DNA of 32,692 nucleotides from Chryseobacterium sp. (GTDB lineage Bacteria; Bacteroidota; Bacteroidia; Flavobacteriales; Weeksellaceae): NCBI RefSeq assembly GCF_022712095.1, contig NZ_JALAHD010000264.1, positions 1 to 32,692 of the forward strand, read 5' to 3'. Shown piece by piece: positions 10,236 to 19,854 of this stretch (position 1 is its first letter; each line of letters starts with the position of its first letter). The notes under the pieces were generated by a model. It saw only the letters and a program-made list of their open reading frames with translations, ran no database searches and was not told where the DNA came from. The position numbers and the translations under genes were made by a program.

Positions 10236-10340
10236 AATTAAATTTACGAAAAATTGTTTTACAAATGAAGGAAAAATCTGTATTACAAACAATATAAAAG
10301 AATATTTTCCTACACCTTAAAGCTATATAACAGCTAAAAA

Positions 10341-10355
10341 GCAGTCAATGACTGC
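10341..10355 (-). terminator. Putative intrinsic terminator of the lipocalin gene
   Basis: On the minus strand GCAGTCATTGACTGC followed by TTTTT. Confidence 0.55.
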
Positions 10356-10356
10356 C

Positions 10357-10899
10357 TTACTTATTATGCTCAACCCAGATCAGCTGATCTGTATTGTATC
10401 CTATTTTCCTTGCTTTTTCCAAAAATCTTTGTTTTATACTTTCCGGAATATCAGTTGTACGGGATAAAATCCATAAATATTTTAAACTATTTCCTGCTAC
10501 AAGAGCATATTGATAATCTTCATCGATATCAATCACATTATATCCCGCCCAGATAGGTTTGAAAAAAGATACTTTAAGACGTGCTTCCGTTTCATCTTTT
10601 ACAAATCTGGCTTCACCAATGGATTCTTTCCATTTGTTTTTCACATAATTATAACCTTTATTATCAACACGAATGCTTCCGTTTGGGTTAAAAGAATAAG
10701 TAGCGGTAACGTTATTCATGTTTTTTTCAAATTTATAATCAAAACGGGCAATCTCATACCATATCCCTAAATACTTTTCCGAATTGAAATGAGCAACAGC
10801 TTTTGCTCCTTTGGGAATCCCCACTGAACATGAATTAAAAAACAAGACTCCCAGGACTCCTAATGATACAGGAATGACTATCTTTTGAAGATTTTTCAT
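10357..10899 (-). CDS. blc: Lipocalin family lipoprotein (Blc-like)
   Basis: Lipobox (FFNSC), lipocalin motif YLGIWYEIARFDYKFEKN, and YQYALVAGNSLKYLWILSRT. Confidence 0.92.
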   Translation of the reverse strand: MKNLQKIVIPVSLGVLGVLFFNSCSVGIPKGAKAVAHFNSEKYLGIWYEIARFDYKFEKNMNNVTATYSFNPNGSIRVDNKGYNYVKNKWKESIGEARFVKDETEARLKVSFFKPIWAGYNVIDIDEDYQYALVAGNSLKYLWILSRTTDIPESIKQRFLEKARKIGYNTDQLIWVEHNK

Positions 10900-10969
10900 A
10901 AATATAAGTTTGTGGTTATTATGAAAAATGTCAAAAATAATGCCTATCCCCTGTTAATAAAAGATAAAT

Positions 10970-11704
10970 CTATGAGAAGACACTTAAAAAACGTTCTTTA
11001 AAACTCCCTGAAACTTCAATTTCGGTATTATCAAGTAACGTAGCTGTACCGCTTTTATGATAAGACTTTACAAAGTCCGTATTGATGATATGAGAACGGT
11101 GTACTCTTACGAAAGGAGCATCTAACAAATCATCAAAATGTTTTAAAAACCGGCAAACCATTTTCTTAGAACCGTCCGCAAGGTAGACCTGGGTGAAATT
11201 ACCATCTGCCTGCAATCTTATAATATCTTCAATTTTCACCACATCAAATCCTTGTAAAGTAGGTAAAATAAGTAGCTGCTTCTCAGGTTTCAGTTTAAGG
11301 TTTTCTAAAAGTATTTTATTCCGGTTCAGTTCATCTTTTTGCTCAATACTTTCAGCGACTTTGTTAACTGCTAGTATCAGCTCCTGAATATCGATTGGCT
11401 TCAGAATATAATAACTGGCCGATTTATTGAGCGCCTGTAAAGAATATTGGGAAAATGCCGTAATGAAAATAGTTTCATAAGAATAATCTTTTGTAGCCTC
11501 CAAAACATCAAAGGCATTTCCAAAGGGCATTTCCACATCAAGAAATACCAATTGAGGTTGCTGCGTTTCAATCAATGGCACTGCTTCCTTAATATTTTCA
11601 GCTTCTCCCAGAATTTCCACCTGTGGGCAGTATTTAGTAAGATAATTTCTCAAAACATCTCTGGCAATTATCTCATCATCTACAATTACAGCTTTTACCT
11701 TCAT
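10970..11704 (-). CDS. LytTR family response regulator
   Basis: Receiver VKAVIVDDEIIARD / LVFLDVEMP, and a C-terminal LytTR domain (ADGNFTQVYLADGSKKMVCRFL...FVRVHRSHIIN). Confidence 0.95.
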   Translation of the reverse strand: MKVKAVIVDDEIIARDVLRNYLTKYCPQVEILGEAENIKEAVPLIETQQPQLVFLDVEMPFGNAFDVLEATKDYSYETIFITAFSQYSLQALNKSASYYILKPIDIQELILAVNKVAESIEQKDELNRNKILLENLKLKPEKQLLILPTLQGFDVVKIEDIIRLQADGNFTQVYLADGSKKMVCRFLKHFDDLLDAPFVRVHRSHIINTDFVKSYHKSGTATLLDNTEIEVSGSFKERFLSVFS

Positions 11705-11713
11705 TTTGAAAGT

Positions 11714-13495
11714 TTATTTAAGATTAAGATCAATATTCAAAACTATAATTACACCATTTCCATTGGGTTTATCCGTAATAGAATATGTAATTTCTTTTTT
11801 ATATAAATCTTTCAGAAGCTTAATACGTTCTAGAGTATTTTTCATGCCCCTTCCCTCCCTTGTTTTCTGATGTTCCGTCTTCTGTTTCTGGCTTTCTTCT
11901 ATTCCTATCCCGTTATCCTCAATAGTTATTTTTAAATATTGAAGATCCTTTTCCAGTATCAGTTTTAAAAATCCTTTTTCAGTTCTGTACCTGAGTCCAT
12001 GCCAAATTGCATTTTCAAGAAAAGGCTGAATCAGCATTCCGGGAATCTGAAGACTAGGGACGATCAGACTTTCATCTACTTCCACCTGATAATCAAATTT
12101 ATCTGCAAAACGTGTTTTTTCCAAGGCAAGATAATTATGCAGCATATCTAATTCCTGTTGTAACGGAATAAAATCTTCTGCTGAATTTTCCATCACTCCT
12201 CTCATCAGTTTGGAGAAACGCGTTAGATACTGATTCGCTTCGAGTTCATTATTAGTAGCTATAAACTGATTAATACTGTTTAAGCTGTTAAAGATAAAAT
12301 GAGGGTTCATCTCTCTTCTTAATGACTGCAGGGCGATTTTTTTATTTTTAATCTGAACCCTCTTCAATGTCCAGACAATAAAAGCAATCAACAGTAAAAG
12401 TATACCCAAAACTGCTATTAATCCATAATTAAAAGTATTTTTCTTTTGGATCAGTTCATCCTTAAGCTCTTTTTCTTTCTCCAACTGCAGGATTCTCTGT
12501 TCCGTATCTGCCAGTATTTTGTTATCTACTAGGCTTCGGTCTTTAGAAATCAGATCAGGTAATTTTCCAAAAAAATCTCTGTAGAGCTTTACAGACTCAT
12601 TGGTATTTCCAGAAACTCTGTATAAACTATCCAGTTTTTTAACTGCTTTTTGTGCCTCCAGAGTATACCCTTTCTCTATAGCTATTCCATATGCATTAGT
12701 CAATAAATTTACCGCCTCTTTCGGGTCTTCTTTTTTAATATAAATCTCTGCAAGTTGCTGAATCTGATCTACCTTTTTCTGTGAATTTTCTCCCAGAAAA
12801 TCTTCTTTTAAGACTTCTTTCTTAGCCTCTATCGCCTTATCAAACTTTTTATTTTCTACGTATAAATCTGTAAGTTTCTGATTAATCTCCAGCGCTTGTT
12901 GAGGTGTTTCTTTTTTAGAAATCCGGTAAGCATTATTAAGGTTTTCTTCAGCTTTGGGAATATTTTTTTGCTGAATATTGATATCTGCCAACTGGCTGTA
13001 ATTTTCTGCCAGATCTGCACTTTCATTTTCTTTAAGATTAAGCTGTATATTATTTTGTATCGCTTCCGCCTTTACTACCTGAGACGATGATTTAAGTCTT
13101 TCAACGTCATTGGTATTTATTGCACGGCTTCCACTCGAGTAACTGATCTCAGCTGCTTTTCCATAATTAGCAATCGCCGGAGCAATTTTATTTTGTTTTT
13201 CCTGCGCTTGGGCAAGCTTTCTGGTTACCTGTTCTAATTTCTTTTTGCTATTCTGGTCCTGGTAAATCTTTTTTGCTCTTTGAAAATATTCTTCACTCTT
13301 CACATAATTACCATTCTTAAAAAAAGATTCACCAATTTTATAGTAAGAGTCTGCCTGAGCAACTTCATCTTTGGCATCCAATGCTTTCTCAAGTTTCTTG
13401 CTTTGTGCTTTCACTTCTTCCGTTACAGTCTGTGCGAATACAAAATTCCCTGTAAAGAATAGAAAAAGTAATAGAAAAAGCCTGAGTATTTTCAT
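11714..13495 (-). CDS. TPR-containing sensor histidine kinase, LytS-like (His_kinase) family
   Basis: Signal peptide, TPR-like repeats, one TM, LRREMNPHFIFNSLNSINQFI, and an ATPase region (IPGMLIQPFLENAIWHGL, DNGIG). Directly upstream of the LytTR regulator gene. Confidence 0.95.
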   Translation of the reverse strand: MKILRLFLLLFLFFTGNFVFAQTVTEEVKAQSKKLEKALDAKDEVAQADSYYKIGESFFKNGNYVKSEEYFQRAKKIYQDQNSKKKLEQVTRKLAQAQEKQNKIAPAIANYGKAAEISYSSGSRAINTNDVERLKSSSQVVKAEAIQNNIQLNLKENESADLAENYSQLADINIQQKNIPKAEENLNNAYRISKKETPQQALEINQKLTDLYVENKKFDKAIEAKKEVLKEDFLGENSQKKVDQIQQLAEIYIKKEDPKEAVNLLTNAYGIAIEKGYTLEAQKAVKKLDSLYRVSGNTNESVKLYRDFFGKLPDLISKDRSLVDNKILADTEQRILQLEKEKELKDELIQKKNTFNYGLIAVLGILLLLIAFIVWTLKRVQIKNKKIALQSLRREMNPHFIFNSLNSINQFIATNNELEANQYLTRFSKLMRGVMENSAEDFIPLQQELDMLHNYLALEKTRFADKFDYQVEVDESLIVPSLQIPGMLIQPFLENAIWHGLRYRTEKGFLKLILEKDLQYLKITIEDNGIGIEESQKQKTEHQKTREGRGMKNTLERIKLLKDLYKKEITYSITDKPNGNGVIIVLNIDLNLK

Positions 13496-13499
13496 AAAA

Positions 13500-13507
13500 C
13501 AAAGATA
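13500..13507 (-). promoter_or_regulatory. Putative Bacteroidota -7 promoter box for the LytS-like kinase gene
   Basis: Plus-strand CAAAGATA is TATCTTTG on the minus strand, matching TAnnTTTG, 4 nt before the ATG at 13495. Confidence 0.5.
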
Positions 13508-13533
13508 TACATATCTGCAGTTCTTTTAAAACT

Positions 13534-13565
13534 ATTCACCAAGTGAAAGCTCCAATTCACCAAGT
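13534..13565. promoter_or_regulatory. Direct repeat ATTCACCAAGT x2, 21-bp period; candidate LytTR operator
   Basis: Identical 11-mers at 13534-13544 and 13555-13565 in the kinase / DUF4139 intergenic region. Confidence 0.6.
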
Positions 13566-13625
13566 AGCCTCAGCTCAGATCCTAATTACGGGTACTTTTA
13601 TACCAATAATTTTAAATAATAAGCT

Positions 13626-15224
13626 ATGAAACATTATTTTTTAATACTGACACTGTTTTTCCTTTCCTTTATAAAAGCACAGGAAATAAAAAAAGAAATT
13701 ATTGTGAAGCAGGCTACTGTTTTTCTCCGGGGAGCCAAAGTATACGGAAATACAAATGTCAATCTCCAAAAAGGAAGAAATATGATAAGGATTACCAACC
13801 TTCCGAATGATCTTGACGAAAATACTTATAAAATCAATCTTGAAAAAAATACCACTTTGCTTTCAATTACTCCACAAAGTAATTTTTTAAAAAATGATGA
13901 ATTATCTGAAGGAGAGAAAAAGCTGGATGACGAGAGATTAAAACTACAGAGACAGGTTAACCTTCTGAATATTCAGATTAAAAACCTGAACGGAGAACAG
14001 AGCCTTATTAATGATAATTTAAAACTTTCCAGCAGCGACAAATTTTCTCCTCAGGAACAGCTTATCAAACTTACAGAGTTTTACAGAAAGAGAATGCTTG
14101 AAATTGATAATCAACTCTTTTCGCTGAATGAACAGAAAACGATCTTGGATCAAAATATTGCTAAAATTAATAAGCAGTTGAGTGAAGAACAGACTCATAA
14201 AAACAAAAATAAAAAAGAACTTCTTTTAGAAATACTTGCTGAACAGGAAATAAGCCTGAATTTAGGTGTAAGCTATATTGTAAATAATGCAGGCTGGGTT
14301 CCTTCATACGATCTCAGAGCCCAATCTGTTAAGAAACCTCTTGAAATAGTTTATAAAGGAAAAATATATCAGAAAACGGGTCAGGACTGGAATAATATCA
14401 AATTATTCGTTTCCACTTACAGACCTTCATATAATCAGAACAGACCTATATTAAGTCCTTTATATGTTGCAGAATATACTTCTTATGAATCAAAAAAAAT
14501 GCTGGAAAGATCCCAAATGAAAGTATCTGCTGAAATGTCTAATGCTTATCAACTTAGGGGACAAGATGATGATATAAGACAGATTCCTGTAGCTACCGTT
14601 TCAGATAATCAGATGAATGTAATGTATGAATTGAAATATAACCAAAGTATCATCAGCCAGGAAAAAGAACAGTATGTGATCCTTGATAAAAAAGAAGTTA
14701 ACGCAACTTACAAATATCATACGGTTCCTAAACTTAACAATCAGGTATTCTTAATGGCTTTTGTAAAGAACTGGCAAACCCTTAACCTGATCTCTGGAGA
14801 TGCTCATATCTATTTTGAAGATAACTATATCGGAAAAACTAATATCAGCAGCAATTATATAAAAGATGAGTTCCCAATCTCACTTGGAACTGATGAAAGA
14901 ATTACGGTAAAAAGAATTAAACTGGAAGATAAAACCGCCCAAAAGTCACTTAACTCCAATAAGTGGGAAACTGAAAGTTATCAGATCAATATACGAAACA
15001 ATACAAAAGAAAGTATTGAGCTTGAAATCCTTGATCAGGTTCCTATCAGTGAAAACTCTAAAATTTCTGTAAAAACACTGGAAATCGGAGATGGAGAATG
15101 GGATGAAAAAACAGGAAGCATCCTTTGGAGTAGAAAAATAAATACAGGAAGTACTGAAAAAATAAATTTTTCTTATGAAATCAAGTATCCAAAAGATACA
15201 CGGATTCAATATTACAATCGTTAA
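13626..15224 (+). CDS. DUF4139 domain-containing protein (mucoidy inhibitor MuiA-like family)
   Basis: N-terminal VKQATVFLRGAKVYGN..LQKGRNMIRITNLP, coiled coil, then NLGVSYIVNNAGWVPSYDLRA and RNNTKESIELEILDQVPIS. Confidence 0.88.
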   Translation: MKHYFLILTLFFLSFIKAQEIKKEIIVKQATVFLRGAKVYGNTNVNLQKGRNMIRITNLPNDLDENTYKINLEKNTTLLSITPQSNFLKNDELSEGEKKLDDERLKLQRQVNLLNIQIKNLNGEQSLINDNLKLSSSDKFSPQEQLIKLTEFYRKRMLEIDNQLFSLNEQKTILDQNIAKINKQLSEEQTHKNKNKKELLLEILAEQEISLNLGVSYIVNNAGWVPSYDLRAQSVKKPLEIVYKGKIYQKTGQDWNNIKLFVSTYRPSYNQNRPILSPLYVAEYTSYESKKMLERSQMKVSAEMSNAYQLRGQDDDIRQIPVATVSDNQMNVMYELKYNQSIISQEKEQYVILDKKEVNATYKYHTVPKLNNQVFLMAFVKNWQTLNLISGDAHIYFEDNYIGKTNISSNYIKDEFPISLGTDERITVKRIKLEDKTAQKSLNSNKWETESYQINIRNNTKESIELEILDQVPISENSKISVKTLEIGDGEWDEKTGSILWSRKINTGSTEKINFSYEIKYPKDTRIQYYNR

Positions 15225-15228
15225 GCAC

Positions 15229-15260
15229 AAAGCACCACTTCTTTTATAAAGTGGTGCTTT
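15229..15260. terminator. Intrinsic terminator downstream of the DUF4139 gene
   Basis: AAAGCACCACTT / AAGTGGTGCTTT perfect stem followed by T-rich sequence. Confidence 0.75.
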
Positions 15261-15293
15261 TATTCTATACCTTACATGATTTTTAGTCTCAGT

Positions 15294-15824
15294 TTACTGC
15301 ATTTCTTCGTTTAATCGATAATTGTCTTCCATGAAATGGTATTTTACAATTTTACCGTTTCGAACTTTAAAAATAGCTGCAAATTGGGTATTAAATACTT
15401 TATTATATTTCAGTATAACTGATGATAATTGCCCCACTGCAACAGCATTTTCTCCATTCACAGAAATAAACTCCACATCAAATTTCTCCGATTTTACATT
15501 CTCATAAAGAATTTTGAAAAAATCTTCAACTTCTTTCTTTGTATTTCGCTTTCCTGTCCACGGAAATTTCTCCATATTTCCAGGTAGATCAAAGTCAACA
15601 ACTTCAGCAAATAACTCTGTTAAGTTACCTCGTTTTTTACCTGATTGGACACTGTAAAATTCTTCTATAATTTCTCTTGTTTGCTGATCTAAAATGGTTA
15701 CGTTTTTTGTGCCGTCTAACATTATTTTTGTATTATTATAGTTCTCAGATTGTTTTTGTTGTGCATGCAACCCCTCTATCGAAAAGAGAATAGTTGGTGC
15801 TATTATAGTTATTTGTCCTATCAT
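15294..15824 (-). CDS. Nuclear transport factor 2 / SnoaL-like family protein with N-terminal signal-like segment
   Basis: 176 aa; alpha+beta layout ending GQLSSVILKYNKVFNTQFAAIFKVRNGKIVKYHFMEDNY, typical of NTF2-like folds. Confidence 0.75.
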   Translation of the reverse strand: MIGQITIIAPTILFSIEGLHAQQKQSENYNNTKIMLDGTKNVTILDQQTREIIEEFYSVQSGKKRGNLTELFAEVVDFDLPGNMEKFPWTGKRNTKKEVEDFFKILYENVKSEKFDVEFISVNGENAVAVGQLSSVILKYNKVFNTQFAAIFKVRNGKIVKYHFMEDNYRLNEEMQ

Positions 15825-15831
15825 AAATTCA

Positions 15832-15853
15832 ATTTATACCAAATGGTTCAGAA
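15832..15853. promoter_or_regulatory. Degenerate copy of the TetR palindrome upstream of the NTF2-like gene
   Basis: ATTTATACCAAATGGTTCAGAA matches 18 of 22 positions of TTTTGTACCAAATGGTACAAAA (reverse complement of the palindrome core). Confidence 0.6.
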
Positions 15854-15868
15854 TTTTTCAAAAAAATT

Positions 15869-16447
15869 TTATGCCTTCATTGAATCCAACATAAAATCAA
15901 TCATCTCTTCAACTTCTTTTTTGCTTCCTGATAACACATAGTGTTTATAAAACCCGCTAAAAGCTGATAGTAAATATCGTGCAGCTACTTCAGGCAATAT
16001 ATCATTTCGTATTTCCCCTTCAAGTTTGGCTTTTTTAATAAGATCTTTGAATATCTCCTCCAATTCTTTACTATTTTCAGTAATCAGACTATTGACCTTC
16101 TCATCACTATCTCCCAATTCAAAGATTGTTCGTACAATAAGGCAAGCCTTCTTATCCTTTATCGTCTGATTCAATACATCGTGAACAATATTGGAAAGAA
16201 CAGAAAATGCTGAACCTTTGAAATTAGCTGCGTGTTTATATTGCTTCGTTTTCATTTGGGCATAGTTATCGAGGGATTCAAGAAACAAATTATGCTTATT
16301 TCCATAGGTATTATAGATACTGCTTTTATTTAATTCCAGTGCTTCCACAATATCTTGCATGGAAGTTCCTCTGTATCCTTTTTCCCAAAACAGATTACGT
16401 ACTATTTTTAGCTTTTCATCGTAATCAAATTCCTTATTTCTTGCCAT
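15869..16447 (-). CDS. TetR/AcrR family transcriptional regulator
   Basis: MARNKEFDYDEKLKIVRNLFWEKGYRGTSMQDIVEALELNKSSIYNTYGNKHNLF HTH. Start trimmed from 16486 to the Met at 16447, because the longer ORF starts inside the palindrome. Confidence 0.93.
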   Translation of the reverse strand: MARNKEFDYDEKLKIVRNLFWEKGYRGTSMQDIVEALELNKSSIYNTYGNKHNLFLESLDNYAQMKTKQYKHAANFKGSAFSVLSNIVHDVLNQTIKDKKACLIVRTIFELGDSDEKVNSLITENSKELEEIFKDLIKKAKLEGEIRNDILPEVAARYLLSAFSGFYKHYVLSGSKKEVEEMIDFMLDSMKA

Positions 16448-16462
16448 ATTGATTACAAAGAT

Positions 16463-16492
16463 ATTATTTTGTACCATTTGGTACAAAATAAT
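16463..16492. promoter_or_regulatory. Perfect 14-bp inverted repeat, candidate TetR autoregulatory operator
   Basis: ATTATTTTGTACCA-TT-TGGTACAAAATAAT, with its near edge 15 bp upstream of the TetR start codon. Confidence 0.8.
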
Positions 16493-16645
16493 CCAACAAC
16501 ATTTTATAATTTCATTGAGTATAGGAAAAAATCAATTATCTTTAATTTTTCTTCCTGCTACATGGCAAAAATATTTAAAAGAAAGACCGATAATCATACA
16601 AATCAGATCCATTAACATTAATTTCAACAGTATATAAATTCTATA

Positions 16646-17851
16646 TTATCTTCCGAATTTAAAATATCTGGACAGCATGTGCTTTTTACCTTTCATGAAC
16701 CTGGAAGCCATTTCCATTCCCACTACAGAAAAGGTAATACCGTTTCCTCCAAAACCCAGTACAAAATAGGAATTTTTAAACTTTTCATGTTCTCCGATAT
16801 AAGGCAGTCCGTCTTTCGTTTCTCCAAAAGTTCCGGCCCAGACAAAATCCGTATAAAACGGATAATCCGGCTTTATCTTTTTTAAAATTTTTAAAATTTC
16901 TTTTTCCTTTTTATCCAATAAAGCATCTCTTTTTTCCGGGTCTGAAAAATCTTCATCCCCACCTCCTATTAAAAGCCTTTCATCATCCGTTGTTCTCATA
17001 TACATATAAGGTTCATCGGTATTCCAGACTAATGTTTTACTTATATTTTTAAATTTATTCTGATCAATTTCAGAAACTATAGCATAGGTACTTTTCAAAT
17101 TAACAAAGTTTTCTTTAATGAGGGCTTTACTTTCATAGCCTATACAATAGATCATTTTCTTTGCTTTAATCTGAGGACCATTCACTGTTGAAACCAAATT
17201 AAATCCTTTATGATATTCCACTGTCTTCATTTCTGTCTTATCAAATATCTCAAGCCCTCTGGCATGGTTAAATCTCAGCAGTTCATGAGCAAATTTAAAT
17301 GCATCAATACTCGCACCTTGCTTCGATACTATTCCACCAAATGTATTTTGAAAATCAAACTCTTTCCTGATCTCATCTGAAGTTTTCCATTTTACTTTAA
17401 AGCCGCTTTCCAGTCTGGCTTTATATTCCTCCTTTAACCATGCCACATCTTTTTTCTTAGCTGCATAATATAAAGATTGTTTTCTTACAAAACCGGCTTT
17501 AGATTTTGTTTCTTTAATTAAATCTTCAATCCTGTCAATAGATTCGGAACATGCCTTATAACTTTCAACAGCACCCTTTTTTCCTATTTTCCTGATAAGT
17601 TCAAAAAGAGGAACATCTATTTCATATTGCAACATGGATGTAGTAGCAGAAGTGCTTCCGTTTCCAATTTCTCTTTTATCAATAAGGATAGTATTATAAC
17701 CATCCTTAAGCATTTGATGAGCTATAAGGCTTCCTGTAATTCCTCCTCCAATTATTAAAACATCACATTCTTTATCCGATTTTAATGAAGGATAGGAACT
17801 GATTAATCCATCTTTTATCAGCCAAAAAGGTTCATTTGATTTAAGATCCAT
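16646..17851 (-). CDS. FAD-dependent oxidoreductase (DAO family)
   Basis: CDVLIIGGGITGSLIAHQML Rossmann motif, and C-terminal DGLPYIGEHEKFKNSYFVLGFGGNGITFS. Confidence 0.92.
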   Translation of the reverse strand: MDLKSNEPFWLIKDGLISSYPSLKSDKECDVLIIGGGITGSLIAHQMLKDGYNTILIDKREIGNGSTSATTSMLQYEIDVPLFELIRKIGKKGAVESYKACSESIDRIEDLIKETKSKAGFVRKQSLYYAAKKKDVAWLKEEYKARLESGFKVKWKTSDEIRKEFDFQNTFGGIVSKQGASIDAFKFAHELLRFNHARGLEIFDKTEMKTVEYHKGFNLVSTVNGPQIKAKKMIYCIGYESKALIKENFVNLKSTYAIVSEIDQNKFKNISKTLVWNTDEPYMYMRTTDDERLLIGGGDEDFSDPEKRDALLDKKEKEILKILKKIKPDYPFYTDFVWAGTFGETKDGLPYIGEHEKFKNSYFVLGFGGNGITFSVVGMEMASRFMKGKKHMLSRYFKFGR

Positions 17852-17965
17852 ATTTATATTTTAAACTAATTTAATCATATTTATAATATTTTTAACGATT
17901 TGTCATCTATTTATGGTTTAATTCTTGTTGACAAACTTAAAATCAAACCACTTAAAATATACATT

Positions 17966-18346
17966 ATGATAACGATTATTCCGGAGGCTCCCCAGAATGT
18001 AGCTGCTTTTAATGCTACGGGAGAAGTGACGAAAGAGGATTTTGAAAACCTTGTTTTCCCTCGTGTAAAGGAGAAAGTAGATCAGTTCGATGAACTTAAT
18101 TATCTGTTGTATTTAGATACGGATCTGCATAATTTCACAAGTGGAGCATGGTGGCAGGACGCTCTGTTAGGATTGAAGAATTTAACGAAATGGAATCGTA
18201 CAGCCATTGTAACAGACAAAGAAGGTGTTCAGAATTTCACTGATATTTTTAGTGTATTAATGCCCGGGGAATTTAAATCTTTCCCTAAAGAAAATCTCTA
18301 TAACGCTCTTTATTGGTGCCAGAACGGCAATGAAATTGAAGCATAA
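17966..18346 (+). CDS. SpoIIAA-like / STAS-fold small protein
   Basis: MITIIPEAPQNVAAFNATGEVTKEDFENLVFPRV...WWQDALLGLKNLTKWNRTAIVTD. Start placed at the ATG at 17966. Confidence 0.8.
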   Translation: MITIIPEAPQNVAAFNATGEVTKEDFENLVFPRVKEKVDQFDELNYLLYLDTDLHNFTSGAWWQDALLGLKNLTKWNRTAIVTDKEGVQNFTDIFSVLMPGEFKSFPKENLYNALYWCQNGNEIEA

Positions 18347-18359
18347 ATTTTACAAATAC

Positions 18360-18383
18360 AAAGAGAAGTTAAAGCTTCTCTTT
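18360..18383 (+). terminator. Intrinsic terminator
   Basis: AAAGAGAAG-TTAAAG-CTTCTCTTT followed by a T run. Confidence 0.75.
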
Positions 18384-18582
18384 TTTTAGGTTTATTTGAA
18401 TACAAGCCACCAATTATTATTTAATCCGTACTTGACACACTATCCTTACTATTACTCCAAAGAGTTAAAAGCCAAAATTTCAGTCTGAATTAATCTAAAA
18501 AATAAAAAACTGCCTTTTCAGACAGTCTTCTTTTTTATTGATCACAAGAAATACATTTCTTTTCCTGTTTTTCTCGTACAGA

Positions 18583-19749
18583 TTAAGCAGATCTCTTTGG
18601 ACCGAATAAATATAAATACCGGAAACAAATCAATAATCCAATGAAAACCATACCTACACCTACCAAGGAAGGATAATTATAAGATAATCCATACTCCAAA
18701 GGAATACCTCCTAAAAGCGCACCCAATGCATTTGCAATATTGAAAGCAGCCTGCATAAAAGCTGCTCCCATCATCTCACTATTGGGAGCGGCTTTCATCA
18801 TCATGATATTAATAGGTGCCGCAACGGACATTGATAAAGCTCCACAAGTGAATGTTAATACAAGTGCAGGAATCTGATAACCCGAAAAGAAAAATACCCC
18901 TGTCAATGCTACCATCATTAAAAACAGTAAAAATGGACTGGTTTTTTCAGCCCCGAATTTATCAGTTATAAATCCTCCCAATAAATTTCCTACTACCATT
19001 CCACTTCCTGCAAGAATCATTACATACGCCATTTGGCTTCCTTTGATTCCCGCCATCTCAGTCATCAGAGGAGTAATATAACTGAACCATGTAAAAAGTC
19101 CTCCAAAACCGATAGCCGTAATCATTAAGATCATCCAAGACTGTTTATTTTTAAGGAACTTAAGCTCTTCTAAAAAGTGACTATCTTCTTTTTTAGGCAA
19201 TTCAGGAAGCCAAAGTTTAAGAAATAATAATGCCAGTAAACCTATAGCTGCTACAATTACAAAATACCATTTCCAATGGAAGGTATGCCCTATATAAGTT
19301 ACAAGTGGGACCATCGCCAGATTGGCAATCGTAAGTCCGGTAAACATCAGGGATATATACAGAGCTTCTTTACCCACACCGGCCATACGGGCAGCTACTA
19401 CAGTACCTACCCCGAAAAAAGCACCATGAGGCAGCCCGCACATAAACCTGATAATAAGCATAGGTACATAATCAGATACTGCAGCAGATAATCCATTAAA
19501 CAATGTAAAAAGAATCATCAAGGCTATTAAAACCTTTTTTGGAGGAAACTTAACTGAATACCCTATCAGCAAAGGAGCGCCAATAACTACTCCTAAAGCA
19601 TATGCTGAAATTAAATGTCCGGCCTCCGGAATACTTACCTGTAAAGATTTTGCTATATCCGGTAACAATCCCATAATCGTAAATTCGGTAGTCCCAATCC
19701 CAAGACCACCTATGGCAAGAGGTATAATTCTTTTATCAATCATCTCCAA
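18583..19749 (-). CDS. Major facilitator superfamily transporter (AraJ/arabinose-efflux-like)
   Basis: About 12 hydrophobic helices; GTTEFTIMGLLPDIAKSLQVSIPEAGHLISAYALGVVIGAPL is characteristic of the DHA1 group. Confidence 0.92.
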   Translation of the reverse strand: MEMIDKRIIPLAIGGLGIGTTEFTIMGLLPDIAKSLQVSIPEAGHLISAYALGVVIGAPLLIGYSVKFPPKKVLIALMILFTLFNGLSAAVSDYVPMLIIRFMCGLPHGAFFGVGTVVAARMAGVGKEALYISLMFTGLTIANLAMVPLVTYIGHTFHWKWYFVIVAAIGLLALLFLKLWLPELPKKEDSHFLEELKFLKNKQSWMILMITAIGFGGLFTWFSYITPLMTEMAGIKGSQMAYVMILAGSGMVVGNLLGGFITDKFGAEKTSPFLLFLMMVALTGVFFFSGYQIPALVLTFTCGALSMSVAAPINIMMMKAAPNSEMMGAAFMQAAFNIANALGALLGGIPLEYGLSYNYPSLVGVGMVFIGLLICFRYLYLFGPKRSA

Positions 19750-19854
19750 TGGTTAATTTAAATTCAATACTAAAACATACTTCACTTCAATTATACGTCT
19801 TCAGTATTAGATTCGATAATTATTAAGAAGCACAAAAATGAAAATAAATATTGG

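Noticed and set aside
16449-16637. 62-aa plus-strand ORF between TetR and the FAD oxidoreductase
   Set aside because: Starts within TetR regulatory sequence, AT-rich composition, no motif.
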